64,000 bases of DNA from Viscum album. Taxonomy: Eukaryota; Streptophyta; Magnoliopsida; Santalales; Viscaceae. The notes below the pieces were generated by a model. That model was not told the origin of the DNA and ran no database searches. It saw nothing but the letters and a program-made list of their open reading frames with translations. Positions 37,540 to 48,236 of the stretch are shown piece by piece (the stretch's first letter is position 1; each line of letters begins with the position of its first letter). Location: the NCBI GenBank assembly GCA_963277665.1, contig OY728119.1, forward strand, positions 319,010,206-319,074,205, read 5' to 3'. A program made the translations under genes and the position numbers.

Positions 37540-39166
37540 TGTAGAGACATGAAACTTGACATACATGGACATTATATTAAATTTTTGGAATAATTAATAC
37601 ATAAGAAAAATAGAAACACAAGGACCGTAATAGTTTAGTGTCTTTGGAAACTTCGAATGCAATCTTCTAATTGTGGTGAAAGATCTTCAACATCTCCCAT
37701 AAAGATTTTCAAATTTTTGTTTCCTTACCTAAAACCTTTCTTTTAATCCTGGGGGAAAATAAAAAATAAAAAGGGTGAGCTCAAATTCTCAATAAGGGTA
37801 AGCATAGATAAAATAAAACATACCATATACATTTGAACTTAAAAAATGAACATAATGTTTAAACATCAAAATCTTGAGCAACGACATAAAACATGGAAGT
37901 AAATAAGGTATAGATCATAATGGAATATAAACCATGATAAAATAGCATGGGAATAAAACATGTAATTGTGGCATCCATTAAGCACATGTAATGATTTCCA
38001 TAGTATCCAAGGCATTGCTGCCAAGACCATCTTAGTGAAAAAAGTCCCTTTCTGAATCGAGTTCACTCCTCATTCCAGTCCTGTAATACTGAACTGGATT
38101 ACCTTACCGGTCCATCCATGTCTATCTAATGAGATATAAATATTTACCCAATGCATTTGAGGGATATATAGGTCCCAAACATCTCATATTTAAATCATTC
38201 TTACTTGTGCCACAAAATAAACATACATCATTCATAATAACCCAATAAATAAACTGGGTTTCAGAAACATCATACCATCATCACATAATCCATATAATAG
38301 AAATGGATATCATTCCATAATAAGAAAAGTGAAATCATGTAAATCATATAGAACTGATACTTGAAACATACACATATGAATTAATGTCATCTTAGATGAA
38401 AAATGGTTTTGATCAAACACATGAAATGAATTAATGAGGAAAATATCCTTTCTTCTTCAAAATCATTTTCTTTTCACAAAATGTCATGCAATTTTAAAAG
38501 AAAATGATTTTTTTGAAACTATTCATGATATATTTTGGAGGAAACTTCATGAAAATAAGACTTTATAAAATCATAAAAATCCTTTCATGTTGTATACGTT
38601 AAAAAAACATTATTCTCGTACTTTTGTCGGAAAAGTCAATAAGTACCTTGTAGGGTAAATAAAAGAAAGATTCCTTCCATACCATGGGGTAAAAGTCAAA
38701 TGGGTAAACAGGAATTTAAACATACATGAATACACTTTTATAAAACATGGACATGGATGATAGCAATAACCCTAGTAAATACTTACAAATAAGCAATCTC
38801 GGATAAAAATGAGATTTAAAAAATTATCCCTTAACTTAGGTCTGATAAGCTTTGTATGGATCCGAACCTCCGGTATAATGAGTTAAATAATTTCATTGAC
38901 TTATTAAATAATCATATTTATTGTTATGATATCATATATGTTTCACTTATGACATTATATTAACTGTTTTTTTGTAAATTCCACGTTAAAGTTGTGTTTT
39001 GGGTAAAATCATTTCATTTATCATATGTGTTTCGACTTGTAGTTCTTGATATTATTACCTATATCCTGATTTACATAATTCCAGAGTGTAAAAAATTATT
39101 TATATATAATATATATTTATCATATACATATATATATTATAGATCGATAAAAGAAATGAAATATAC

Positions 39167-39204
39167 CGTTCATGGAGATGGTAGGTCGTACGTACGCATG
39201 AACG
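39167..39204. repeat. CpG-rich hairpin 1 in the left LTR
   Basis: An inverted repeat with 8-bp arms CGTTCATG and CATGAACG enclosing GGAGATGGTA and TCGTACGTACG. It is the first of three related modules. The copy in the other LTR is at 45616-45653. Confidence 0.85.
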
Positions 39205-39368
39205 CTGTTTTCGTTTCCTTATTGAATTGAATTAAACTAAATAGATGACATACACATATATATATATATACATAAATACAATAAAATTATTATGTCATAT
39301 ATTTCTTTATTATTCATTATATATACTTTATAATCAATCTTGAATGGTTAATCATGGAAAATGAATCT

Positions 39369-39414
39369 CATCGCGTTCGTGGAGACGGTAGTCCGTACGT
39401 ACGCACGAGCGATG
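39369..39414. repeat. CpG-rich hairpin 2 in the left LTR
   Basis: Arms TTCGTG and CACGAG, extended by TCATCG and CGATGA, enclose a GGAGACGGTA box, a small ACGG-TAGT-CCGT inner stem and CGTACGTACG. The best preserved of the three modules, with many CpG sites in a CpG-poor setting. The copy in the other LTR is at 45818-45863. Confidence 0.88.
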
Positions 39415-39555
39415 ATATCATTCCCATGATCATGGAATTGTATTAAAGGGTATGTATAATATTTAATAATCAATATCAATTTACAATAATCATATATATT
39501 CACTTCTTTCACCATTATACCCATCCAAATAAGGTGGTGGTGGAAAACAGATTAC

Positions 39556-39599
39556 ACCACAGCGTGGAGACGGTATTCCGTACGTACTCACGCTTGGTG
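39556..39599. repeat. CpG-rich hairpin 3 in the left LTR
   Basis: Arms CACCACAGCGTG and CACGCTTGGTG (one bulge) enclose GGAGACGGTA, the inner ACGG-TATT-CCGT stem and CGTACGTAC. The copy in the other LTR is at 46005-46049, where arms and core have both changed but pairing largely remains. Confidence 0.85.
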
Positions 39600-39935
39600 A
39601 TTTCATTTTCCGTAGGATGGATAGATGGTGAAATATGGTTGTTTCATACTTATAATAACATATCCATATATGAGTTATATTTATGTTATTACTTTATAAT
39701 GAAATAACTAAAGAAGAAGAAGTGGAAGAAGAAATAAAGTTGACTGAATCGGTAACGGACATTACCTCTTCTTTGAAGCGCCTCTTTGAGACCTCCTCTT
39801 AGGGCTCTGAAATTGGTCATTGAAGAAGAACAGAACCTCTAGGGTGTTTCTATGGAAGTGGATAAGATTATTTGGTTGTTTTTGGCCGATATTGATGGCT
39901 CAATGTTGTGTGAGGAAGGGAGGGAGGGGGTTCCA

Positions 39936-39945
39936 TTTTATAAGG
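39936..39945 (-). promoter_or_regulatory. Predicted TATA box in the left LTR
   Basis: CCTTATAAAA on the minus strand, in a locally G+C-richer segment. It is preserved in the partner LTR. Downstream in the minus sense comes a purine-poor stretch where transcription would start about 30 bases on, placing the U3/R border about 1.87 kb into the LTR. Confidence 0.65.
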
Positions 39946-41783
39946 GAGGAGAGGGGCACCTTTGGAAAAACAAAAAAATATTATTTTATTATAAAGTCAT
40001 ATTCGGTTTTAAATAGCTCCAAATTGATTTATTTCGAATCTAAGGTGGGTATGGGTCTAAATACTCTCATCCAATATAATTTAGACAAGTTTAGGTCATT
40101 ATATTAACCTTATAATTTAGTTTTAACTTTTAGTTAATTAGATTGACATTTACTATGTCACTTTGTATTTTATATTATATAGTTAATAAACGTACCATAT
40201 ACATCCATGAAACCCCAAAGTGGTCCATTTATGAATCACATATCATTATATAAGTATCTTGGCCGAACCTTATATTTTTAGGGATATAATAACAATTAAT
40301 AATATAATATTTGTTTTAAAAACTATTTTATGTCAATTTTGACACTATTTGATAATTGATTTTTGTGAAAATCATAACATAATGATTAGTTCGAAAAAAG
40401 TTAATTATATAAATAATAACATGCCATATTAACATAAATAATTATTGGAATTCATAAAAAGTCTCAAATTACATTTATTTGGGTATTTATAACATCAATT
40501 ATGTCAATATTTCATTAATAAGATAATTACTGCATCATTATTATGTCATAAATAAAAAAAATTATTTTAAGTATATAAATTACAAATAATGTACCATTAT
40601 GTAGGAAATATTTTTATCTTTATAATGAATTTTTATAGTATAATTTATCTTATGTATAACTGTATATTAAAAATTATTTAGTTATTAAACCTTGATTTTA
40701 ACTATTTTAACCCTTCTTTAAATAAATTAATAATAAATGTCCTAATCTAATCAATGTGGGCCTAAATTGTCATATTTTATTCCAAAGGTTGTTTTTGGCT
40801 GATTTACACTTATAAAATAGAATTTGGACTTGTGTTAGTGTAATAATAATATCATTTTTACCCTTTATTATCCTATTTACTTTTAACTGTGGTAAATAAA
40901 AGTAAAAAGTTACTATTCAACAAAAAAAAATATTTTCATCTCATTGAACCACATTTTAGTCCTTGATATTAATAGTGTCTCTCGGATTTTCAAAATTCCA
41001 CTTACAGAAGTGGTAAAAGTATGTTTTATGAAAAATTTAGTTTTTTAAATACCACTTAGTGGTTTCACTATTCATAAAAAATGATAGTTTCCAGAAAAAT
41101 ATCAAAAATTAGGCCTAAGATATATTTGATATTGTGAATTCAAAAATGATTTCTATTTTACCAAATTCAAAACATATCAGTTGCATTAATTAATTTAAAA
41201 ATTAATTCCCATCATCAAAACAAATAGTGTGTTTTTAAGAGATTATAACTCTCAAAAGATTGACACTTGTTTATCTCTGGTTTAAATGTGAAATTACACC
41301 AAATGACCAAAATTGTATTAAATGGTAAAAATATATTCTAAATATAATTTAAAACCACTCAAATTAATAATTTATCACTATTAATTATTTCTATTAAAAA
41401 GTTGTTTTTAATTAAAATTTAATAATTTTCATTATTCAACAGATTATGAAAGTTATCCGAAAAGTACCAAAATTTTACCCTAAACTAATTTCGATATTCC
41501 GAATCCAAAAATTAAGTCCATTTTGGAAGTTAAAATTTATAAAATTTCAAAAAAGTGGGAATTACTTTTCATAACTGCTAGTTCATAATAATATTATAAT
41601 AATATCTTGTTTAGTGAAACTCAGTATTGCGTACTACACACGCTATCGAGGAAGGTCGTGATTGCATGTAATGCAAGCCAAATCAGGGATGCATTTTGTG
41701 CAAGCTCTTTTTTGTGTATCGTACAACACAAGACATTAATGAAATTAAAAAGAATATTTTTCATAAAATCTCGTGGTGTTACA

Positions 41784-41799
41784 TTCTACCCCCCTTAAA
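41784..41799 (-). promoter_or_regulatory. Polypurine tract of the minus-strand element
   Basis: On the minus strand TTTAAGGGGGGTAGAA runs directly into the TGTAACACC LTR start. This is the plus-strand DNA primer site of the element and confirms its minus orientation. Confidence 0.85.
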
Positions 41800-43285
41800 A
41801 TGAATTTCGCCCTCAAAATTCGTCGGGGTTATAAATGGTTTAATACTCGAACGTTTCTTTAATAGAAACCCACATCGTAAAAAGGAATACCAAAACTTGG
41901 CTTTATAAATGAATGTATGAAACGTAACTATAACCCAAATTAACTCGTCACTGGGTTTCCACGTAGGAGAACATAGGTGAAAATATGGATATAGAGGAAA
42001 AATCTACCCATCAAGTTCTGATGGAGAGTGGTAGAAAACATGGATAAGAAAAAAGACAACAATCACAAAGCCAAACATTTGTGACGATCTAAGGTACCAT
42101 ATGATTCATCGGATATAAGAGCACTAGGACAACATATTTGGTTTTCAAAATCATTTCCCTAAAGTTGATGAAATTTGAATTAGAAGAAATACTTTAGTGA
42201 TTTTGGTACAGTCTCACCGTTGGCCGCCGTTCTTTGAACAATTTCCACTTCATATCTTAAAGAAATGAAGTTGAATTTGTTATTTGTGAAGTGTTAACAG
42301 AATGATGGGTCATTCCATCTGTTTTAAACAGAAGGTTATGAAAAGTTATCAAATTTAGCTAAGTCCATCTATGGTGAGGTTAATCATAGACGTTTCCAAA
42401 AAATGAACTTATACTTCATATATCATACCTATTAATAAAATAAAACAAGTTTCTACTGACTAGGGACTTCCTGTAGGCCAGTGGTATCCAATAAAGGCCA
42501 GTCGCAATTCGGTTCTGGGATCGATTCCGACAGCCTTGTCCGACACAATGGGTTGTCGCCCATCCTGCAGGTTGTCCATTTTGGGAAACTACATTACTAT
42601 AACATACCATTAATAATATCGAAAAAAGTTCTATCTAAAATACTTTGGTCCAAGCTCATAGTATAATGAAAATGATTACTTGAAATGTAACATAACAATC
42701 ACGTGAATTCCATCATTTATCCCCAATATATGATATATCTTGTTAGTTAAATTACAAACATGTGAATTCCTTAATCATGTATTCTCTTGAAGAATGAATA
42801 CCCATTAAACCTTAGTGAAAACATGAATGCTGTCAAAAGATAACTCTTTCAACATACCAAAATACAAAAAATCTATATACTCAAACCATTATATGACCTT
42901 CTCCTTATATCAGTCATGAGCTCATGAATACTATCAAACATTTAATTTTCTCCTTATCCCTTCATTATGTGCTTATTATCTACTTTCCAAAAATAACTGA
43001 ATAACCTTTCATGGTCACTAGTACCATTCATCATATACTTTCAAAACATAAGGAAAGAAAACAGTGTGGCTATCCTTAGATGCCTATTTATTCCATAGTA
43101 CAATGAGATTACTTATACAACATTACACTTGATAAACATGTAATCATTCCACTACCTTCTTAAACCATTGAACAAGCTTAAAAAATTATTTCACTTCACA
43201 TATCATTTGTAGTCTCTTCATCATCATCCACATAAATACCAGACATATGTCCATGCTAATTCTCTTTATGAGATTTTTCTTTAGG
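41800..43285 (-). other. Internal non-coding region replacing pol
   Basis: Between gag and the polypurine tract, where an autonomous relative would carry about 3.5-4 kb of protease, RT, RNase H and integrase. I see none of their motifs on either strand, only A+T-rich sequence plus the G+C-richer island at 42455-42590. Confidence 0.6.
42455..42590. other. G+C-richer island inside the element's internal region
   Basis: About 135 bases clearly richer in G+C than the rest of the internal region, with CpGs and repeated TGTCGGA/TCCGACA words on the minus strand. Antiparallel open frames cross it (42416-42610 minus, 42481-42666 plus) but neither has a family motif. It may be a conserved structural part of the element or a captured fragment; I cannot tell which. 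Confidence 0.5.
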
Positions 43286-43729
43286 TCATTGGTTTGAATA
43301 ATTCCCATACATTCCACATTTAAAATACTTCACTATTGTTGATGTCACAGAAATACCACTATCCTCATCCATGGTGTTAGCTGAACCTTTTCCTTTGCAC
43401 TTACTGGATTTGTGTCCCTCTCTTCCACACCAAAAGCATCTTCCAGTTCCTTTGAAACATTCTCCATGATGCCTCTTCCCACATAATTTACATAGGGGAA
43501 ATCTAACTTTAATTCCTCTATGATCATTATGAAACTCAATCTTTCTCTTATTAGTCGAGTCATGAAACTTACCAAATTTGAGTTTATTGATCAAATTATG
43601 AGATTTATGATTCGACATAATAATGATGTTTGGACTTCCAAATCCCATTTCATTTGGTTTCTCATGAAGAATATCATTCCATTTTCCATCATATCCTCCA
43701 TTATCATGAATCATCTTGTTTCCATCCAT
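43286..43729 (-). CDS. gag: Short gag-like zinc-knuckle protein of the Tekay-like element
   Basis: 147 codons, open throughout, beginning at an ATG about 245 bases inside the primer site. The first ~75 residues are hydrophilic and rich in Asn, Lys and His, without the usual gag capsid helices; autonomous chromovirus gag normally has a much longer region before the knuckle, so this one is truncated or highly reduced. A CxxC...HHGEC motif (C80, C83, H88, C91) precedes a canonical CCHC knuckle C-x2-C-x4-H-x4-C (C98, C101, H106, C111), the pair typical of Tekay/Del gag. A third, damaged knuckle begins at C138. The product would bind element RNA in a particle. No pol frame follows. It is the only retroelement frame in the window without stops, in keeping with a younger insertion. 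Confidence 0.7.
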   Translation of the reverse strand: MDGNKMIHDNGGYDGKWNDILHEKPNEMGFGSPNIIIMSNHKSHNLINKLKFGKFHDSTNKRKIEFHNDHRGIKVRFPLCKLCGKRHHGECFKGTGRCFWCGREGHKSSKCKGKGSANTMDEDSGISVTSTIVKYFKCGMYGNYSNQ

Positions 43730-43973
43730 TTTCTAAAACCCAAAAAGAATAGTGTGAGAGAAAAAATCATGCTATGGAAAACAACATAGTAAAGGCAGAT
43801 TACCTCAATATCTACCATCTAAAGTTAAATTTTATGATTTTTACCATAGTCCTAGGACGATATCCTATACGTAAACTTATCTTTAGGGACATCCCTATAC
43901 ATACCTTAGAAATATCTCTAGGGATATCACTAACGTTTTCGCATCCTAGTTTCCAAAGGTTTACTAATCTGTT

Positions 43974-43985
43974 CCTCTGATACCA
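43974..43985 (-). promoter_or_regulatory. Primer-binding site, initiator-Met tRNA type
   Basis: TGGTATCAGAGG on the minus strand, two bases from the LTR edge. It matches the 3' end of plant initiator methionyl-tRNA (TGGTATCAGAGC) except at the last base. Minus-strand cDNA synthesis would start here. Confidence 0.9.
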
Positions 43986-45615
43986 ACTGTAGAGACCCAA
44001 AACATGACGTACATAGACATTACATTACTTTTGTGGAATACTTAATACATAACAAAAAACAGACACACAAGGATCGTAATAGTTTAGTGTCTTTGGAAAC
44101 TTGGAACATAGTCTTCTAATCGTGGTGAAAGATCTTCAACATATCTCATAAATATATTCGACTTTTTGTTTCCTTACCTAAAACCTTTCTTTTAATCTTG
44201 GGGGAAAATAAAACATAAAAATGGTGAGCTCAAATGCTCAGTGAGGGTAAGCATGTATAAAATAAAACATACCATATACATTTGAACTTAAAAACATGAA
44301 CATAATGTTTAAACATCAAAATCATGAGCAACGACATAAAACATGGAAGTACATAAGTCCTAGATCATAATGGAACATAAACCATGATAAAATAGCAAGG
44401 GAATAAAAAATGTAATTTTGGCATCCATCAAGCACATGTAATGATTTACATAGAAGCCAAGTAATTGCTTCCAAGACCATCTTAGTGGACAAAGTCCCTT
44501 TCTGAATCGAGTTCACTCCTCGTTCCAGTCCTGTAAAACTGAACCGAATTAACTTACCATTCCAGCCATAACTATGTCATGAGATATAAATCGTTACCCA
44601 ATTCATTGGAGGTAGATATAGGTCCCACCCATCTCATATTTAAACCATTCTTACTTGTGCCATAAAATAAACATACATCATTCATAATAACTCAATAAAT
44701 AAAATGGGTTTTGTAAACATCATTCTATCATCACATAATCCATATAAAAAAATGGATATAATTCCATAATAAGAAAAGTGAAATCATGTAAATCATAGAG
44801 AACTGATACTTGAAACATACACATATTAATTAATGTCATCTTAGATGAAAAATGGTTTTGATAAAACACTTGAAATGAATTCTTGAGGAAAATATCCTTT
44901 CTTCTTCAAAATAATTTTCTTTTCACAAAATGTGATGAAATTTTAGAAGAAAAGGATTTTTTTGAAAATAGTCATGAAATATTTTGGATGAAGCTTCATG
45001 AAAATAAGGCTTTATAAAATCTAAAAAATCTTTTCATGCCGTATACGTTAAAAAAACATTCTACTCTTACTTTTTTCGGAAAAGTCAAATAGTACCTTGT
45101 AGGGTAAATAAAAGAAAGAATCCTTCCATACAATGGGGTAAAAGTCAAATGGGTAAACATGAATTTAAATATAAATGAATAGAATTTAATAAAACATGGA
45201 CATGGATGATAGAAATAACCCTAGTAAATACTTAAGAATAAGCAATCTTGGATAAAAATGAGATTTTCAAAATTATCCCTTACCTTAGGTCTGATATGTT
45301 TCGTATGGATCCGAACCTCCTATATAATGATATAAATAATGTCATTGACTTATTAAATAATCATATTCATTGTTATTATATCATATATGTTTCACTTTTG
45401 ACATTATATTACCTGTTCTTTTGTAAATTCCATGTTATAGTAGCGTTTTGGGTAAAATCATTTCTTTTATCGTATGTGTTTCGACTTGTCGTTCTTGATA
45501 TTTTTACTTATATCATGATTTACATACTTCAATATTGTAAAAAATGATTTATATATAATATGTATTCATCATATACATATATATTTTATAGATCGATAAA
45601 AGGAATGAAATACAC

Positions 45616-45653
45616 CGTTCATGGAGACGGTAGGCCTTACGTACGCATGAACG
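45616..45653. repeat. CpG-rich hairpin 1 in the right LTR
   Basis: Same 8-bp arms as 39167-39204. The core keeps GGAGACGGTA and TTACGTACG with one change in the palindrome. Confidence 0.85.
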
Positions 45654-45817
45654 TTGTTTTCTTTTCCTTATTGAATTGAATGAAACTAAATAGATGACAT
45701 ACATATATATATATATATATACATAAATCCAGTAGCATTATTATGTTATATATTTCATTATTATTCATATATATAGTTTATAATCATTCTCGAATGGTTA
45801 ATCATGGAAAATGAATC

Positions 45818-45863
45818 TTATCGCGTTCGTGGAGACGGTAGTCCGTACGTACGCACGAGCGAT
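45818..45863. repeat. CpG-rich hairpin 2 in the right LTR
   Basis: Essentially identical to 39369-39414 through the arms and core; the outermost pairs changed from TCATCG/CGATGA to TTATCG/CGATAG. Confidence 0.87.
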
Positions 45864-46004
45864 AGTATCATTCCTATGATCATGTAATTGTATTAAAGTG
45901 TATGTATAATATTAAAGTATCAATATCACTATAAAATAATCATATATACTCATTACGTTCACCATTATACCCATCCATGTAAGGTGGTGGTGGAAAATAG
46001 ATTA

Positions 46005-46049
46005 CACCACGACGTGGAGATGATATTTCGTACATACGCATGTGTGGTG
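46005..46049. repeat. CpG-rich hairpin 3 in the right LTR
   Basis: CACCACGACGTG pairs with a GCATGTGTGGTG segment. The core reads GGAGATGATA and TCGTACATACG, so several CpG positions have become TpG or CpA here, as expected from methylated-cytosine decay. Confidence 0.75.
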
Positions 46050-46384
46050 ATTTCAATTTCTATAGGATGGATAGATGGTGAAATATGGTTGTTTCATAAT
46101 TACAATAACATATAAGTATATTATTGATACTGATGTTATTACTTCATAATGAAACATCTAAAGATGAAGAAGTGGAATAAGAAATAAAGTTGAAAAATCG
46201 GTAACAGACATTACCACTTCTTTGAAGCGCCTCTTTGAGACCTCCTCTTAGAGCACTAAAATTTGTCTTTCACGAAGAGAAGAACCTCTAGGATGTTTCT
46301 ATGGAAGTGGATAAGATAATTCACCAGGGGTTGGCCAAGCGTGAAGGCTCAAAGTGGTGTGAGGAAGAGTGGGAGGAGGTGCCC

Positions 46385-46394
46385 TTTTATAAGG
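46385..46394 (-). promoter_or_regulatory. Predicted TATA box in the right (5') LTR
   Basis: CCTTATAAAAGGGC on the minus strand, a close match to the plant TATA consensus with a G-rich follow-on. This is the copy that would promote full-length element RNA. Upstream on the minus strand lies the C-rich GTGCCCCTCTCCTCC segment, a pyrimidine patch common near plant promoters. Confidence 0.7.
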
Positions 46395-48231
46395 GAGGAG
46401 AGGGGCACCTTTGGAAAAACTAAAAATACTATTATATTATAAAGTCATATTAAGTTTTTAATAGTTCCAAATTGATTTATTTCTAATATAAGGTGGGGAT
46501 GGGTTTAAATACTCTAATAAAATAGAATATAGACAAGTTTAGGTCATTATATTAACCTTATCTTTTAGTTTTAACTCTTAGTTAATTAGATTGACATTTA
46601 CCATGTCACTTTGTATTTTATATTATATAGTTAATAAACTTACCATATACATCCATGCGACCCTAAAGTGGTACATTAATGATAAAAATATCATGATATA
46701 AGTATCTTGACCGAACCTTATATTTTTAGGAATATAATAACAATTAATAATATAATATGTGTTTTAAAAACTATTTTATGTCAATTTTGACACTATTTGG
46801 TAATTGATATTTGTGAAAATCATAACAGCATGATTAGTTCGAAAACAGTTAATTAAATAAATACTAACATGTAATATTAACATATAAAATTATTTTAATT
46901 CATAAAAAGTCTCATATTACATTTATTTGTGTATTTATAACATTAATTATGTCATTATTTCATTAATAAGATAATTACTGCATCATTATTGTGTCATAAA
47001 TAAATTAAATCATTTTAAGTCTAAAAATTACAAATAAAATACCATTATGTACGAACTCTTTCTATATTCCTAATGAATATTTATAGTTCAATTTATCTTA
47101 TGTATAACCATATATTAAAAATGATATAATTATTAAACTTTGATTTTAACTATTTTAACCCTTCTTTAAATAAATTAATAATAAATGTCCTAATCTAATC
47201 CAAGTGGGCCTAAATGGTCATAGTTTATTCCAAATGTTGTTTGTTTACGAATTACACTTATACAATAGAATTAGGACATGTTTTTGGATAATAATAATAA
47301 TATTTTTACACTTAATTATCATATTTACTTTTAATCGTGGTAAATAAAAGTAAAAAGTTACTATTCACCAAAAAAAATTATTTTCATCTCATTGAACCAA
47401 ATTTTAGTCCTTGATATTTACCTTGTCTCTTGTATTTTCAAAATTACACTTACAGAAGCGGTAAAATTATGTTTTATGAAAAATTCAGTTTTTTAACTAC
47501 CACTTAGTGGTTTCACTATTCATCAAAAAATGAACGTTTCCAGAAAAATACCAAAAATTAGGCCTAATCTATATTTGATATTATGAATTCAAAAATGATT
47601 TCTATTTTACCAGATTCCAAACATATCAGTTGCATTAGTTAATTTAAAAACTAATTCCTGTCATCAAAACAAATAGTGTGTTTCTAAGAGATAATAACTA
47701 TCAAAAGATTGACACTTGTTTATGTCTGGTCTAAATTTGAAATTACATCCAATGACCAAAATTGTATTAAATGGTAAAAATATATTTTAAAAATAATTTA
47801 AAACCACTATAATAAATAATTTATCACTATTAATTATTTCGATTAAAAATGTTGTTTTTAATTAAAATTTAGTAATTTTCACTATTCATTAGAATATGAA
47901 AGTTATCCAAAAAGTACCAAAATTTCACCCTAAGATAACTTCGATATTCCGAATCCAATAATGAAGTCCATTTCGAAAGATAAAATTTATAAAATTTCAA
48001 AAAGTGGGTATTACTATTCATAACGGCTAGTTCATATAATATTATAATAATATCTTATTTAGTGAAACTCGGTACTGCGTACTACACACGCTATCAAGGA
48101 AGGTCGCGATTGAGTGTAATGCAAGCCAAATCAGGGATCCGTGTTGTTCAAGCTCCTTTTGGTGTAGAGTACAACAAAATACATCAATGAAATTAAAAAT
48201 ATTATTTTTTCTAAAATCTCGGGGTGTTACA

Positions 48232-48236
48232 TTATG
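48232..48236. repeat. Right target-site duplication TTATG
   Basis: A perfect copy of 37535-37539, directly after the TACA end of the right LTR. Confidence 0.9.

Larger units (their letters stand above)
37540..41783 (-). repeat. Left LTR (3' LTR of the minus-strand element)
   Basis: 4244 bp, aligning end to end with 43988-48231. On the plus strand it starts TGTAGAGAC and ends GGTGTTACA. It contains a TATA box on the minus strand at 39936-39945, three CpG-rich hairpins at 39167-39599 and an AT dinucleotide run near 39253-39272. Open frames such as 37866-38066, 38994-39230 and 39820-40107 recur only partly in the other LTR and show no family pattern, so they are not called genes. Confidence 0.92.
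37540..48231 (-). mobile_element. Non-autonomous Tekay/Del-like LTR retrotransposon with 4.24-kb LTRs
   Basis: A 10,692-bp element read on the minus strand, flanked by perfect TTATG duplications. Both LTRs measure 4244 bp and end TGTA...TACA. The minus-strand primer site TGGTATCAGAGG lies two bases inside the right LTR, and the minus-strand G-rich polypurine tract abuts the left LTR. The internal region is only 2.2 kb and holds a short zinc-knuckle gag with no trace of protease, RT or integrase. LTRs make up about four fifths of the element. The initiator-Met primer site, TGTAACACC start and gag style point to a chromovirus of the Tekay/Del type; lineage is inferred from gag and ends only. 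It would need pol proteins in trans. Confidence 0.92.
43988..48231 (-). repeat. Right LTR (5' LTR of the minus-strand element)
   Basis: 4244 bp, matching the left LTR throughout with scattered substitutions and small indels. It starts TGTAGAGACC and ends GGTGTTACA on the plus strand. As the 5' LTR in transcription sense, its TATA box at 46385-46394 would drive the element RNA toward lower coordinates, through the hairpins at 46049-45616 and on into gag. The AT run at 45703-45722 is longer than in the other copy. Open frames inside (44322-44516, 45248-45547, 48042-48380) are not supported as genes. Confidence 0.92.

Noticed and set aside
39167..39599. The hairpins as miniature inverted-repeat transposons inserted in the LTR
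   Set aside because: Arms are only 6-12 bp, differ between modules, and no flanking target duplication is visible; the shared part is the core, not the ends.
42416..42666. Antiparallel 60-codon frames across the G+C-rich island, and a GATCGATTCC string resembling a tRNA T-arm
   Set aside because: No cloverleaf can be drawn, no anticodon arm is visible, and neither frame has a recognisable motif.
43520..43980. Plus-strand open frames of 68-89 codons
   Set aside because: They are antisense to the gag frame and the primer-site leader of the minus-strand element and show no family pattern.
37540..48231. A segmental duplication of a host region (37.5-41.8 kb and 44.0-48.2 kb)
   Set aside because: TGTA/TACA ends, TTATG duplications, primer site and polypurine tract at the exact inner edges show these are LTRs.
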